Shown here: positions 37,065 to 45,072 of the stretch, in pieces | Position numbering within the stretch: the stretch's first letter is position 1 | Layout of the letters: each line of letters starts with the position of its first letter | NCBI GenBank assembly: GCA_027485855.1 | Contig: JAIXQD010000001.1 | Coordinates: 579,575 to 643,574, forward strand | Length of the DNA: 64,000 bases | Direction of reading: 5' to 3' | From: Rickettsiales bacterium | GTDB taxonomy: Bacteria; Pseudomonadota; Alphaproteobacteria; G027485855 | Notes under the pieces: generated by a model | What the model was told of the DNA's origin: nothing | The model's input: the letters and a program-made list of their open reading frames with translations, nothing else | Databases searched by the model: none | Translations under genes and position numbers: made by a program

Positions 37065-37343
37065 TCATGTTCCGGTCAGTAAAGCACAACCACATTGGGG
37101 GCAACGTAAAGCCGCCAGCGCCTGTTGCCGTTGTTCGGCGGTGAGCTGCACATTTAAGGCTGCTTCAGCCTGTTGCAACATCTCAAGATGTTGTGCGCTT
37201 ATGCCGCAGCTATTTTTAATGTGCAGGCTGTAATCGCTTGCTGGCAACTCACGAAAAGCCAAAGCCGGACGCGCCACCAGCACACCTGTTGCGGCTGTGC
37301 CAACGGCAGCCAATATCGCTAAAAAGTTACGACGATGAATCAT
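37065..37343 (-). CDS. Small exported protein with twin-arginine-like signal and C-terminal CxxCxC
   Basis: About 92 residues. The N-terminus 'IHRRNFLAILAAVGTAATGVLVARPALA' resembles a Tat signal (RRNFL), with a likely cleavage after ALA. The mature part of about 65 residues ends in 'RCPQCGCALLTG', a metal- or cluster-binding-like Cys motif, with one further Cys in 'NSCGISAQHLEMLQ'. Export folded with a bound metal by Tat would fit. Start choice is uncertain: ATGs at 37343, 37349 and 37379 are all in frame and none has a clear ribosome-binding site. Confidence 0.6.
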   Translation of the reverse strand: MIHRRNFLAILAAVGTAATGVLVARPALAFRELPASDYSLHIKNSCGISAQHLEMLQQAEAALNVQLTAEQRQQALAALRCPQCGCALLTGT

Positions 37344-37447
37344 AAGCATTATATAGCTGAAATTTTTATATTTAGCCATAATGCTGCCGCAGTTTAATGT
37401 TTAAAAACAGGCGAGCAGAAGCAAAATAGCTTTTTTGTCGCCTAGTT

Positions 37448-37495
37448 TACGCTTTTTGGGTTTATGCTTTTTGATGCCTACGCTTTTTGGGCTTA
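37448..37495. repeat. Three imperfect 15-16-bp tandem repeats upstream of the lipoprotein gene
   Basis: TACGCTTTTTGGG at 37448 and 37479 with a diverged middle copy (TATGCTTTTTGAT). They lie about 75 bases before the lipoprotein ATG and could lie in its promoter. Confidence 0.65.
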
Positions 37496-37569
37496 CACTC
37501 AGTGCGGCTTTTGGCTATTCTCTGCCTTGTTTTACGATTCTACCAACCTTAAGCCATGGAGTTACCCTA

Positions 37570-37944
37570 ATGTCACGTAAGTTATTGCTGGCGCTTGCCC
37601 CTTTTGCCTTACTCAGCCTTGCTGCCTGCGGCGAGCAAAAACCAGCCGAGCCCACCGCTGCTGAAGCCCCCGCTCCTGAAGCTCCTGCTGCGATGGCACC
37701 AGCCCCTGAAGCTCCTGCCGCTATGGCCCCCGCAGCCATTGCCCCAGCGCCTGAAGCACCCGCTGCTATGGCACCAGCCCCAGAAGCACCCGCTGCTATG
37801 GCACCTGCCGCACCAACCGCCATTGATGGCGCCGTAAACGCTGTTGAAGGCGCGGTCGATAGCGCTGTTGATGCCGCGAAAGAAGCCGTGGCGCCTGCAA
37901 TTGAGCCTGCCGCTGCCCCCGCAGCCGCTCCTGTTGCGCCATAA
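37570..37944 (+). CDS. Ala/Pro-rich repeat lipoprotein
   Basis: A 124-residue protein with a type II signal peptide; the lipobox is 'LAAC' at residues 17-20. Then come four copies of a unit close to APEAPAAMAP, encoded by near-identical 30-bp repeats (37680-37808). The C-terminal part 'GAVNAVEGAVDSAVDAAKEAVAPA' is an amphipathic helix. The mature protein should be tethered to a membrane and extended. Function is unknown; repeat number may vary between strains. A terminator follows. Confidence 0.75.
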   Translation: MSRKLLLALAPFALLSLAACGEQKPAEPTAAEAPAPEAPAAMAPAPEAPAAMAPAAIAPAPEAPAAMAPAPEAPAAMAPAAPTAIDGAVNAVEGAVDSAVDAAKEAVAPAIEPAAAPAAAPVAP

Positions 37945-37967
37945 TTATTAGTTTTTTTTACTGAAGG

Positions 37968-37999
37968 GGGCGGTACCGATGGTGCCGCCCTTTTCTTTT
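37968..37999 (+). terminator. Rho-independent terminator after the lipoprotein gene
   Basis: GGGCGGTACC and GGTGCCGCCC pair (one G-T pair) around GAT, followed by TTTTCTTTT. Confidence 0.9.
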
Positions 38000-38026
38000 G
38001 CACAAAAATGATTACACTGCCCGCCC

Positions 38027-40015
38027 ATGGCTGATCTATTTGACAATATCGCCCGCAAGGGTAAAGCCGCCAGCTATGATGCGGCGGACATCGAAGTTCT
38101 TGAAGGGCTGGAGCCCGTGCGTCGTCGTCCGGGCATGTATATTGGCGGCACCGATGAACGCGCCATGCATCATTTGGCCGCCGAAGTGCTCGATAACTCG
38201 ATGGACGAAGCCGTCGCTGGCTACGCCAATAAAATTGAACTACACCTTGCCGCCGATGGCACCTGCACGGTCAGCGATAATGGCCGGGGTATTCCGGTTG
38301 ATGAGCACCCAAAATTTAAAGGCAAATCAGCGCTTGAAGTGATTATGACCGTATTACACTCGGGCGGAAAATTTTCAGGCAAGGCCTATCAAACCTCGGG
38401 CGGTTTGCATGGCGTTGGTATTTCGGTGGTCAATGCCCTCACCGACTGGCTGCGCGTTGAAGTTAATCGTGACAAACAATGTTATGTGCAAACCTATAGT
38501 CGTGGCGCGCCCACCAGCAAAATAAAAAACACCGGCCCCAGCAATGGCAAGCGTGGCACCAGCATTGCCATGCGCCCCGACCCCGATATTTTTGGCAAAA
38601 ATTGCCGCTTTAAGCCCGGCCCGCTTTATAAAATGGCGCGCGCCAAGGCTTATTTATTTAGGGGTGTCGCCATTCATTGGCGCTGTGATGCAGAATTGGT
38701 TGAAGGCACGGATATCCCCGCTGAAGCAACCCTGCATTTTCCGGGTGGCTTGGCCGATTATTTGGCCAGCGCGCTTGGCGCACGCGCCACGCTTTCGCCG
38801 CAGCCTTTTGCTGGCCTTGCCGAATTACCCGGCGATATGGGCAAGCTGGAATGGGCCATAGCCTGGCCCACCGAGGGCGAAGGCTTTTGCCACTCTTATT
38901 GCAACACCATCCCCACGCCTGAGGGCGGCACGCATGAAAGCGGCCTGCGCTCGGCCTTGCTGCGTTCGGTGCGTGGCTTTGGTGAGATGGTTGGCAATCG
39001 CAAAACCAGCCTTATCACCAGCGACGACATCATGACCGAAGCCGGTATTTTGCTGTCGCTGTTTATTCGGGACCCACAATTTCAAGGTCAAACCAAAGAA
39101 AAACTGGCCATGCCAGAGGCGGCGCGTTTGGTTGAACAAGTGGTCAAAGACCATTTCGACCACTGGCTCACCAGCGATACTAAAAATGCCACAGCCCTGC
39201 TTGAAGCTTTTATTGAAAAAGCCGAAATCCGCTTAAGGCGCGCCCAAGATAAAGAGCTGTCGCGCAAAAGCGCCACGCGCAAACTGCGCCTGCCTGGCAA
39301 GCTTGCCGATTGCAGTGCGCAAAGTGCCGAAAATACCGAGATTTTTCTTGTCGAAGGCGATAGCGCGGGTGGCAGCGCCAAGCAAGCACGCAACCGTGAG
39401 TCGCAAGCGATTTTGCCACTGCGCGGTAAAATTTTAAACGTGGCCAGCGCCAGCGCAGATAAATTGCGCGGCAATCAAGAGCTGGCCGATTTAACGCAAG
39501 CTTTGGGTTGTGGCCTTGGGCGCGAATTTGCGCTTGAGAAACTGCGCTATGAGCGTGTGGTGATTATGACCGACGCCGATGTCGATGGCGCGCATATTGC
39601 AGCTTTGCTGATGACCTTCTTTTACCGTGAGATGCCCGGCATTATTCAAGCGGGGCGGTTGTTTTTAGCCCAGCCGCCGCTTTATCGCGTGGCGCATGGC
39701 AGCATTGTGCAATATGCCCGCGATGACGCCCACCGCGACGAATTACTTGCCACGGTGTTTAAAAATAAAAAGCCCGATATCAGCCGCTTTAAAGGCCTTG
39801 GCGAAATGCCCGCCGTCCAATTACGCGAAACCACCATGGACCCCGCCCGCCGCACCTTATTGCGCGTGCTGCTGCCTAATCGCAATGACCCAGAGCAGCT
39901 CGATGACGCAAAACAGGTAGAAGATCTGGTTGAGTGCCTGATGGGCAAAAAGCCTGAATTGCGCTTTCGCTTTATCCAAGAGCGCGCGCCCTATGCCAAG
40001 GATATCGACATTTGA
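38027..40015 (+). CDS. parE: DNA topoisomerase IV subunit B
   Basis: A 662-residue type IIA topoisomerase ATPase subunit. The GHKL domain shows 'RPGMYIGGTDERAMHHLAAEVLDNSMDEAVAG', 'VSDNGRGIPVDEHPKFKGKSALEVI' and 'TSGGLHGVGISVVNAL'. The Toprim domain has 'EIFLVEGDSAGGSAKQARNRESQAILPLRGKILNV' and 'MTDADVDGAHIAALL'. Size and the Toprim spacing favour ParE over GyrB. It decatenates daughter chromosomes together with ParC, whose gene is not in the window. A small membrane protein gene overlaps its stop codon. Confidence 0.95.
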   Translation: MADLFDNIARKGKAASYDAADIEVLEGLEPVRRRPGMYIGGTDERAMHHLAAEVLDNSMDEAVAGYANKIELHLAADGTCTVSDNGRGIPVDEHPKFKGKSALEVIMTVLHSGGKFSGKAYQTSGGLHGVGISVVNALTDWLRVEVNRDKQCYVQTYSRGAPTSKIKNTGPSNGKRGTSIAMRPDPDIFGKNCRFKPGPLYKMARAKAYLFRGVAIHWRCDAELVEGTDIPAEATLHFPGGLADYLASALGARATLSPQPFAGLAELPGDMGKLEWAIAWPTEGEGFCHSYCNTIPTPEGGTHESGLRSALLRSVRGFGEMVGNRKTSLITSDDIMTEAGILLSLFIRDPQFQGQTKEKLAMPEAARLVEQVVKDHFDHWLTSDTKNATALLEAFIEKAEIRLRRAQDKELSRKSATRKLRLPGKLADCSAQSAENTEIFLVEGDSAGGSAKQARNRESQAILPLRGKILNVASASADKLRGNQELADLTQALGCGLGREFALEKLRYERVVIMTDADVDGAHIAALLMTFFYREMPGIIQAGRLFLAQPPLYRVAHGSIVQYARDDAHRDELLATVFKNKKPDISRFKGLGEMPAVQLRETTMDPARRTLLRVLLPNRNDPEQLDDAKQVEDLVECLMGKKPELRFRFIQERAPYAKDIDI

Positions 40016-40383
40016 ACTATAGTCAGTTTCAACAAGCCAAACGCGCGAACGAAATTACCGTCACGCCCGATTGGTTGGCGATAAAAAAATTTTTCAGCGC
40101 TGGTCTTACGCACGAGAAACTGCGCCGGCTATATTTAGCGCGCAGAATTATATTAGCGGGGGCGTGGCTGCTGATTATCTTGGGCGGCGCGGCGGCAATT
40201 TTTGCGCAAAAACTGGGTGTTGGCGGCTGGTTTGGCCTATTGCTGATGCTGATTGGCTTTGTTGATTTTGCCATAGCCCGTCGGCTGGGTAACACTATGG
40301 TGGTGGGCGCTCTATTAACCGATGAGGATTTTTATCATTTCATGCTTGATCAAGCACTGCTAGAGATTAAGCCATCGGCGTAA
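40012..40383 (+). CDS. Small membrane protein with TTG start, unknown
   Basis: A 123-residue protein beginning at a TTG that overlaps the parE stop (TTGA). Two hydrophobic segments (about 47-67, 'IILAGAWLLIILGGAAAIFAQ', and 73-90) are flanked by basic residues. No ATG lies near, so coupling to parE translation is likely. The family is not recognised. The second half 'TMVVGALLTDEDFYHFMLDQALL' is polar and acidic. Confidence 0.55.
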   Translation: MNYSQFQQAKRANEITVTPDWLAIKKFFSAGLTHEKLRRLYLARRIILAGAWLLIILGGAAAIFAQKLGVGGWFGLLLMLIGFVDFAIARRLGNTMVVGALLTDEDFYHFMLDQALLEIKPSA

Positions 40384-40394
40384 GGCAGGCTTTT

Positions 40395-41096
40395 TTAGGG
40401 GGCTTTGATAAGCCAGGCGCACATTTTTTCGGTGACAATTTCGGGTGCTTCTAATGTGGCTAAATGACCGCAATCGGGCAGCAGCAATAACTCAGAGTTA
40501 GGAATAAGCTCGGCCATTTCTTGGGCAATGTCGGGCGGGGTTAAGGCATCTTGCTCGCCGCAAATAATCAAACTCGGCACAGCCACGGCACTTAAACTGG
40601 GCCGGCTATCAATGCGGCCTAAAATTGCCGTTTGCTGACGAATAAACGCATCGCGGCCCACGCGCTTGGCCATATTCATAATGACATTAGTCAGCGGCTC
40701 ATCGTAAAGCCGTGCAGGGTGAATGAGCAGTGGCAGAAGCCGAGGCGTCACGCCGCGAAATTGCCCCTCTTTGGCCATGGCCAATAACAGGCGGCGGCGC
40801 TGCTGTTGCTCGGGCGTGTCGGGGCGAGCTGTGGTATCGAGCAAAGCCAAGCGAGTGACGCGCTCTGGGGCCACCCGCATAATCTCCATCGCGACATAGC
40901 CCCCCATCGACAACGCGGCCAAGGCAAAACGCGGTGGCGCTTGCGCCAGCACCATTTGCGCTAAATCGGGCACATTATCATGCGTGGTGATAGGGCAAAC
41001 CAAGGTTGGCACAAGGCTGCACAGCCGTGGCAATTGTGGCGCCCAAAGGCCGGCATCGCATAACAGGCCCGGCAAGAGAATCAGTGGTTCATTCAT
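40395..41096 (-). CDS. Alpha/beta-fold hydrolase
   Basis: A 233-residue hydrolase. The nucleophile elbow is 'LAALSMGGYVAMEI' (Ser in G-x-S-x-G-like 'LSMGG'), the acid lies in 'ICGEQDALTPPDIAQEM' and the His in 'DCGHLATLEAPE'. 'LLPGLLCDAGLWAPQL' is the oxyanion-hole region. It resembles 3-oxoadipate enol-lactonase/BioH-like esterases, but the substrate cannot be assigned. The ATG at 41096 is taken because the family starts right before 'LILLPGLL'. Confidence 0.85.
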   Translation of the reverse strand: MNEPLILLPGLLCDAGLWAPQLPRLCSLVPTLVCPITTHDNVPDLAQMVLAQAPPRFALAALSMGGYVAMEIMRVAPERVTRLALLDTTARPDTPEQQQRRRLLLAMAKEGQFRGVTPRLLPLLIHPARLYDEPLTNVIMNMAKRVGRDAFIRQQTAILGRIDSRPSLSAVAVPSLIICGEQDALTPPDIAQEMAELIPNSELLLLPDCGHLATLEAPEIVTEKMCAWLIKAP

Positions 41097-41216
41097 AAGA
41101 GTGTGTCTTAACGGTTGCACCAAGGGCTGTCAGCATAAATTTAGCCCTTTAATGAGTGCATTCTGCGATTATCTCTGCTAACAAGGCTCGTTAATAAAGT
41201 GCAATAAGGATATTTT

Positions 41217-42710
41217 ATGAGTTCAAGCGAAGTTGAATTAACCACAGACACCCCTGCTGCCGTACTGCCAGATACACCGGCGCCGCTCAGTTTTGCCGAA
41301 TTAGGCCTAAGCCCCACCTTGCTGCAAGCGGTGACTGATCAGGGCTATAGCTCGCCCACCCCAATTCAAGCACAAGCTATTCCGGTTGTATTAAAAAGCC
41401 GCGATGTTTTGGGCTGCGCCCAAACCGGCACGGGCAAAACCGCCAGCTTTACACTGCCGATGATTGACCTTCTGGCCAAAGGCCGCGCCCGCGCCCGCAT
41501 GCCGCGCTCGCTGATTTTAGAGCCCACCCGCGAATTGGCCACACAAGTGGCCGATAATTTTATTAAATATGGCAAATATCATAAGCTCAATATGGCGCTG
41601 TTAATTGGCGGCGAAACCATGAATGAGCAAATCAGCAAGCTCGATCGTGGCGTGGATGTGCTGATTGCCACACCCGGCCGTCTCATGGATTTATTTGAGC
41701 GTGGCAAAATGCTGCTGACGGATATTCGCATTTTCGTCATTGACGAAGCCGACCGCATGCTTGATATGGGCTTTATTCCTGATATTGAAAAAATTGCCGG
41801 CTTTTTGCCGCGCCAGCGACAAACCTTGTTTTTCTCGGCAACTATGCCGCCTGAAATTCGGAAATTGGCCGATAAATTTTTAACCTTGCCGGCTGAAATT
41901 ACCGTGTCACGGCCCGCCACCACAGCCACCACTGTGGCACAACATGTGATTACTTTAGATGGCCGCCGCAAGCGCGAAGCCCTGCGGCTGTTGCTCAAAC
42001 AAGAGCAGGTTGAAAGCGCCTTTATTTTTTGCAATCGCAAACGCGATGTGGATATTCTCAACAAATCTTTGCAGCAGCATGGTTTTAGTGCGGCGGCTTT
42101 GCATGGCGATATGGTGCAATCGGCGCGCACCGCAACCTTAGAGGCGTTCCGGGCTGGCCGCGTGCAATTGCTGGTGTGCAGCGATGTTGCGGCGCGTGGC
42201 ATCGATATCAGCGATGTGGGCCATGTGTTTAATTTTGATGTGCCCTTTCATGCCGAAGATTATGTGCATCGCATTGGTCGCACCGGTCGGGCTGGTCGCA
42301 CCGGCAAAGCCTTTATGCTGGCCACCAGCGACGATGATAAGCTGGTAGCGGCCATTGAAGAACTCATTAAACAGCCCATTCCACCCATGGCGCTTAATTT
42401 GGGCGATGCCCCGCCACCAGCGGCCAAAGAAGCGCGCCCACCCTTGCGGCACAAAACCCGCGCTCATAGCAGCGATAAAGATATGCGCGCGCGAGGTCGT
42501 GGTGGCAAACCCGTGCCTTTCGATGATAGCGCCCTTGACCATGACGATGATAGCGCCGTTGGTTTTGGTGACCACCTGCCAGCTTTTCTCAGAAGAGCGC
42601 CAGTGCTTCGTCCGCAAAGCGAAACTGACGATATTGGCAGTGGCCTTGAAGACACGGATATTGACCAACCCCACGACACACCCAGCAATCCGACTGGTTC
42701 AGACAGCTAG
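41217..42710 (+). CDS. rhlE: DEAD-box RNA helicase, RhlE type
   Basis: A 497-residue ATP-dependent RNA helicase. The Q motif is 'FAELGLSPTLLQAVTDQGYSSPTPIQ'. Then come Walker A 'AQTGTGKTASF', 'PTRELATQVA', the DEAD box 'VIDEADRMLDMGF', 'FSATMP', 'AARGIDISDVGHV' and 'HRIGRTGRAGRTGKA'. The C-terminal 100 residues are disordered, basic then acidic. RhlE proteins act in ribosome assembly and RNA decay, often in the cold. A ribosome-binding site (AAGGA) precedes the ATG. Confidence 0.94.
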   Translation: MSSSEVELTTDTPAAVLPDTPAPLSFAELGLSPTLLQAVTDQGYSSPTPIQAQAIPVVLKSRDVLGCAQTGTGKTASFTLPMIDLLAKGRARARMPRSLILEPTRELATQVADNFIKYGKYHKLNMALLIGGETMNEQISKLDRGVDVLIATPGRLMDLFERGKMLLTDIRIFVIDEADRMLDMGFIPDIEKIAGFLPRQRQTLFFSATMPPEIRKLADKFLTLPAEITVSRPATTATTVAQHVITLDGRRKREALRLLLKQEQVESAFIFCNRKRDVDILNKSLQQHGFSAAALHGDMVQSARTATLEAFRAGRVQLLVCSDVAARGIDISDVGHVFNFDVPFHAEDYVHRIGRTGRAGRTGKAFMLATSDDDKLVAAIEELIKQPIPPMALNLGDAPPPAAKEARPPLRHKTRAHSSDKDMRARGRGGKPVPFDDSALDHDDDSAVGFGDHLPAFLRRAPVLRPQSETDDIGSGLEDTDIDQPHDTPSNPTGSDS

Positions 42711-42724
42711 TCTATGGCAAGCTT

Positions 42725-44944
42725 GTGGCCATGTTACGTTCGTCGTTAACGCCACTTTTTTGCAACAGCGCCAAACTGTGCTTAATGGCTTTGGCCATTA
42801 TCGGTGCACGGCCAAGCTTGGCGCAAACCATAACGGCGACAGACAGCCCCGTTTTGCTGCTGGCCGATGAACTCAGCTTTGATGACCAAAACCAGATGGC
42901 TTATGCGCAGGGCCGTATTGAAGTCTCACAAGATGGCCGGTTGCTGCTGGCCGATACGCTGGTTTATGACCAACAAAAAGATCAAGTGCTGGCGCAAGGC
43001 AATATCGTGCTGTTTGAGCCCACGGGCGAAGTGGCTTTTGCCGATGAGGCCGAGCTCAGCCGCAGCCTGCGCAATGGCATTGTGCAGCAATTGGCCATGC
43101 GCCTGCCCGATGAATCGCGCCTCATTGCGCATGAGGGCGAGCGCATTGATGGGCGTTATGTGGTTTTGCAGCAAGGATTATATTCTCCTTGCCGGCCTTG
43201 TGCCGAAAACCCGCAAAACCCGCCCTTATGGCAGCTCAGGGCCGATAGCATTGTGCATGATAATCTGCGCCAAGATATGTATTATCGTAATGCCCAGCTT
43301 GAATTTGCCGGCGTGCCCGTGGCTTATTCGCCCTATTTATCGCACCCTGACCCCACGGTTAAGCGGCGCAGCGGTTTTCTGGCCCCCGTTTTTGGCAGCA
43401 CCGAGGAGCTGGGCTTATATACGCGCACGCCTTATTATTTTGATAGTGCGCCAGAGCAAGATTTTACCCTGACGCCCACCTTCAGCAGCAAAGATATTGT
43501 ACAAATTGAGGGCGAATGGCGGCGTCATTTTGGCGACAGCACCCTTGAAGCCACCGGCAGCCTGATGTATGGCGAAAGCAATAGCAACAAAGGCGATGAC
43601 TGGCGCGGCCACACTGAAGGCAAGTTCCGCCAAGACATGACCGATCATTGGCGCAGTGGCCTCAATTGGTCGCTCACCAGTGATGATCTTTATCTGCGGC
43701 GCTATCGTATCAGCAGCGAAGATATCTTAACCAACCGCGTTTATGGCGAATATTTTAGTGGGCGCGATTACGCTAATATTGAGGCATTTTATTTTCAGGA
43801 TTTGCGTCCTAATATCAATTCTGATGAGCCCTTGGTGTTGCCACGCGCGCGCTGGTCGATGGTTGGCGCCCCCGCCGAAACCTTAGGCGGGCGCTGGCAA
43901 TTTGAAACCAGCCTTTTGGCGCTGCATCGGCAAAAAAGCACCGATATGTGGCGGCAGGCCAATAGCCTTGGCTGGCAGCGCGAGCTCACCCACAATAGCG
44001 GCATTAAAACCACTTTAAACGCCAGCACCCGCGGCGATTTTTATATGGTCGATAATTTTATCAGCCCCAGCACACCAAGCTTGGTCTATCGGCGTGAGGG
44101 CACATCGCGCTTTTTTGGCTTGGTCAGCAGCGAAAGCCGCTGGCCATTTGTGAAACAATCGGGCCGCGTGCAACAGTTGATAGAGCCCATTGTCAGCATG
44201 CAGCTCTCGCCCGATATAAAAAATAACGACAAAATACCCAATGAAGATAGCCAGGATTTTGCCTTTGATGCCTCTAATCTTTTGCGGCCCAGCCGCTTTA
44301 CCGGCATCGATAAATTAGAAGGCGGCCCCAGAGCTAGCTATGCGCTTAATATGGGCGTGTTTGGTGCGGGCGGCGGCAGCAGCAGCCTTATTATTGGCCA
44401 AAGCTATCGCCTGAATAATGTCAGTGCCTTTCCGGTGGGGTCGGGCCTTGAAGAACAATGGTCCGATTTTGTCGGTCGGGTACGGCTCGAGCCGCTGCGC
44501 TGGCTGTTTGCCGATTACTCTTTTCGTTTAAGCAAAGATGATTTTACCCCCCGCCAGCATGACGGCACGCTGAGCCTGTTTAATGAGAGCAGCCGCCTTG
44601 ACTTGAATTATCTTTTTGTCAGCGATTTGGCCGGCACCCCTGATGGCTTGCCGCGCGAAGAAATTTCGGGGGCCTTCACGCAAAACTTTGCCGAGTTTTG
44701 GACCTTTGGCGTTTATCATAAACGCAATTTGCAACAAAGCACGCCACTGCAAACCGGCGTTACCCTAAATTACCTCGATGAATGTTTTAACGTGGGTCTC
44801 GTTTTTAATCGCGATCACACGGTGCGCGCCGGCCTGCAAAGTGGTGATAGTTTTGAATTGCGGCTTAACTTTAAAAATCTGGGTGGCATTTCGGGGCCTG
44901 CCCTGCGTGCCGATCAATTTCGTGGCACCAGCCGTATTGAGTAA
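42725..44944 (+). CDS. lptD: LPS-assembly outer membrane protein LptD
   Basis: A 739-residue outer membrane protein. A signal peptide covers about residues 1-34 ('ARPSLAQ'). The N-terminal OstA domain has 'LLADELSFDDQNQMAYAQGRIEVSQDGRLLLADTLVYD'. The barrel part begins after 'GLYSPCRPC' and 'AYSPYLSHPDPTVKRRSGFLAP', a well-conserved LptD block. With LptE it inserts LPS into the outer leaflet. Start is GTG at 42725 or ATG at 42731. In many proteobacteria surA, pdxA and ksgA follow; here they do not. Confidence 0.95.
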   Translation: MAMLRSSLTPLFCNSAKLCLMALAIIGARPSLAQTITATDSPVLLLADELSFDDQNQMAYAQGRIEVSQDGRLLLADTLVYDQQKDQVLAQGNIVLFEPTGEVAFADEAELSRSLRNGIVQQLAMRLPDESRLIAHEGERIDGRYVVLQQGLYSPCRPCAENPQNPPLWQLRADSIVHDNLRQDMYYRNAQLEFAGVPVAYSPYLSHPDPTVKRRSGFLAPVFGSTEELGLYTRTPYYFDSAPEQDFTLTPTFSSKDIVQIEGEWRRHFGDSTLEATGSLMYGESNSNKGDDWRGHTEGKFRQDMTDHWRSGLNWSLTSDDLYLRRYRISSEDILTNRVYGEYFSGRDYANIEAFYFQDLRPNINSDEPLVLPRARWSMVGAPAETLGGRWQFETSLLALHRQKSTDMWRQANSLGWQRELTHNSGIKTTLNASTRGDFYMVDNFISPSTPSLVYRREGTSRFFGLVSSESRWPFVKQSGRVQQLIEPIVSMQLSPDIKNNDKIPNEDSQDFAFDASNLLRPSRFTGIDKLEGGPRASYALNMGVFGAGGGSSSLIIGQSYRLNNVSAFPVGSGLEEQWSDFVGRVRLEPLRWLFADYSFRLSKDDFTPRQHDGTLSLFNESSRLDLNYLFVSDLAGTPDGLPREEISGAFTQNFAEFWTFGVYHKRNLQQSTPLQTGVTLNYLDECFNVGLVFNRDHTVRAGLQSGDSFELRLNFKNLGGISGPALRADQFRGTSRIE

Positions 44945-45072
44945 TTTTTGGCCAATAAAAACCAATAATAAACAATCGGTTGCAGCAATTTCTTGAAAGC
45001 ATTTATTAACTTGCCGCGCCCTGCTCAAGAGTTGTAAAACTAATCTTTACGACATCGCACCGAGGTTAATTT

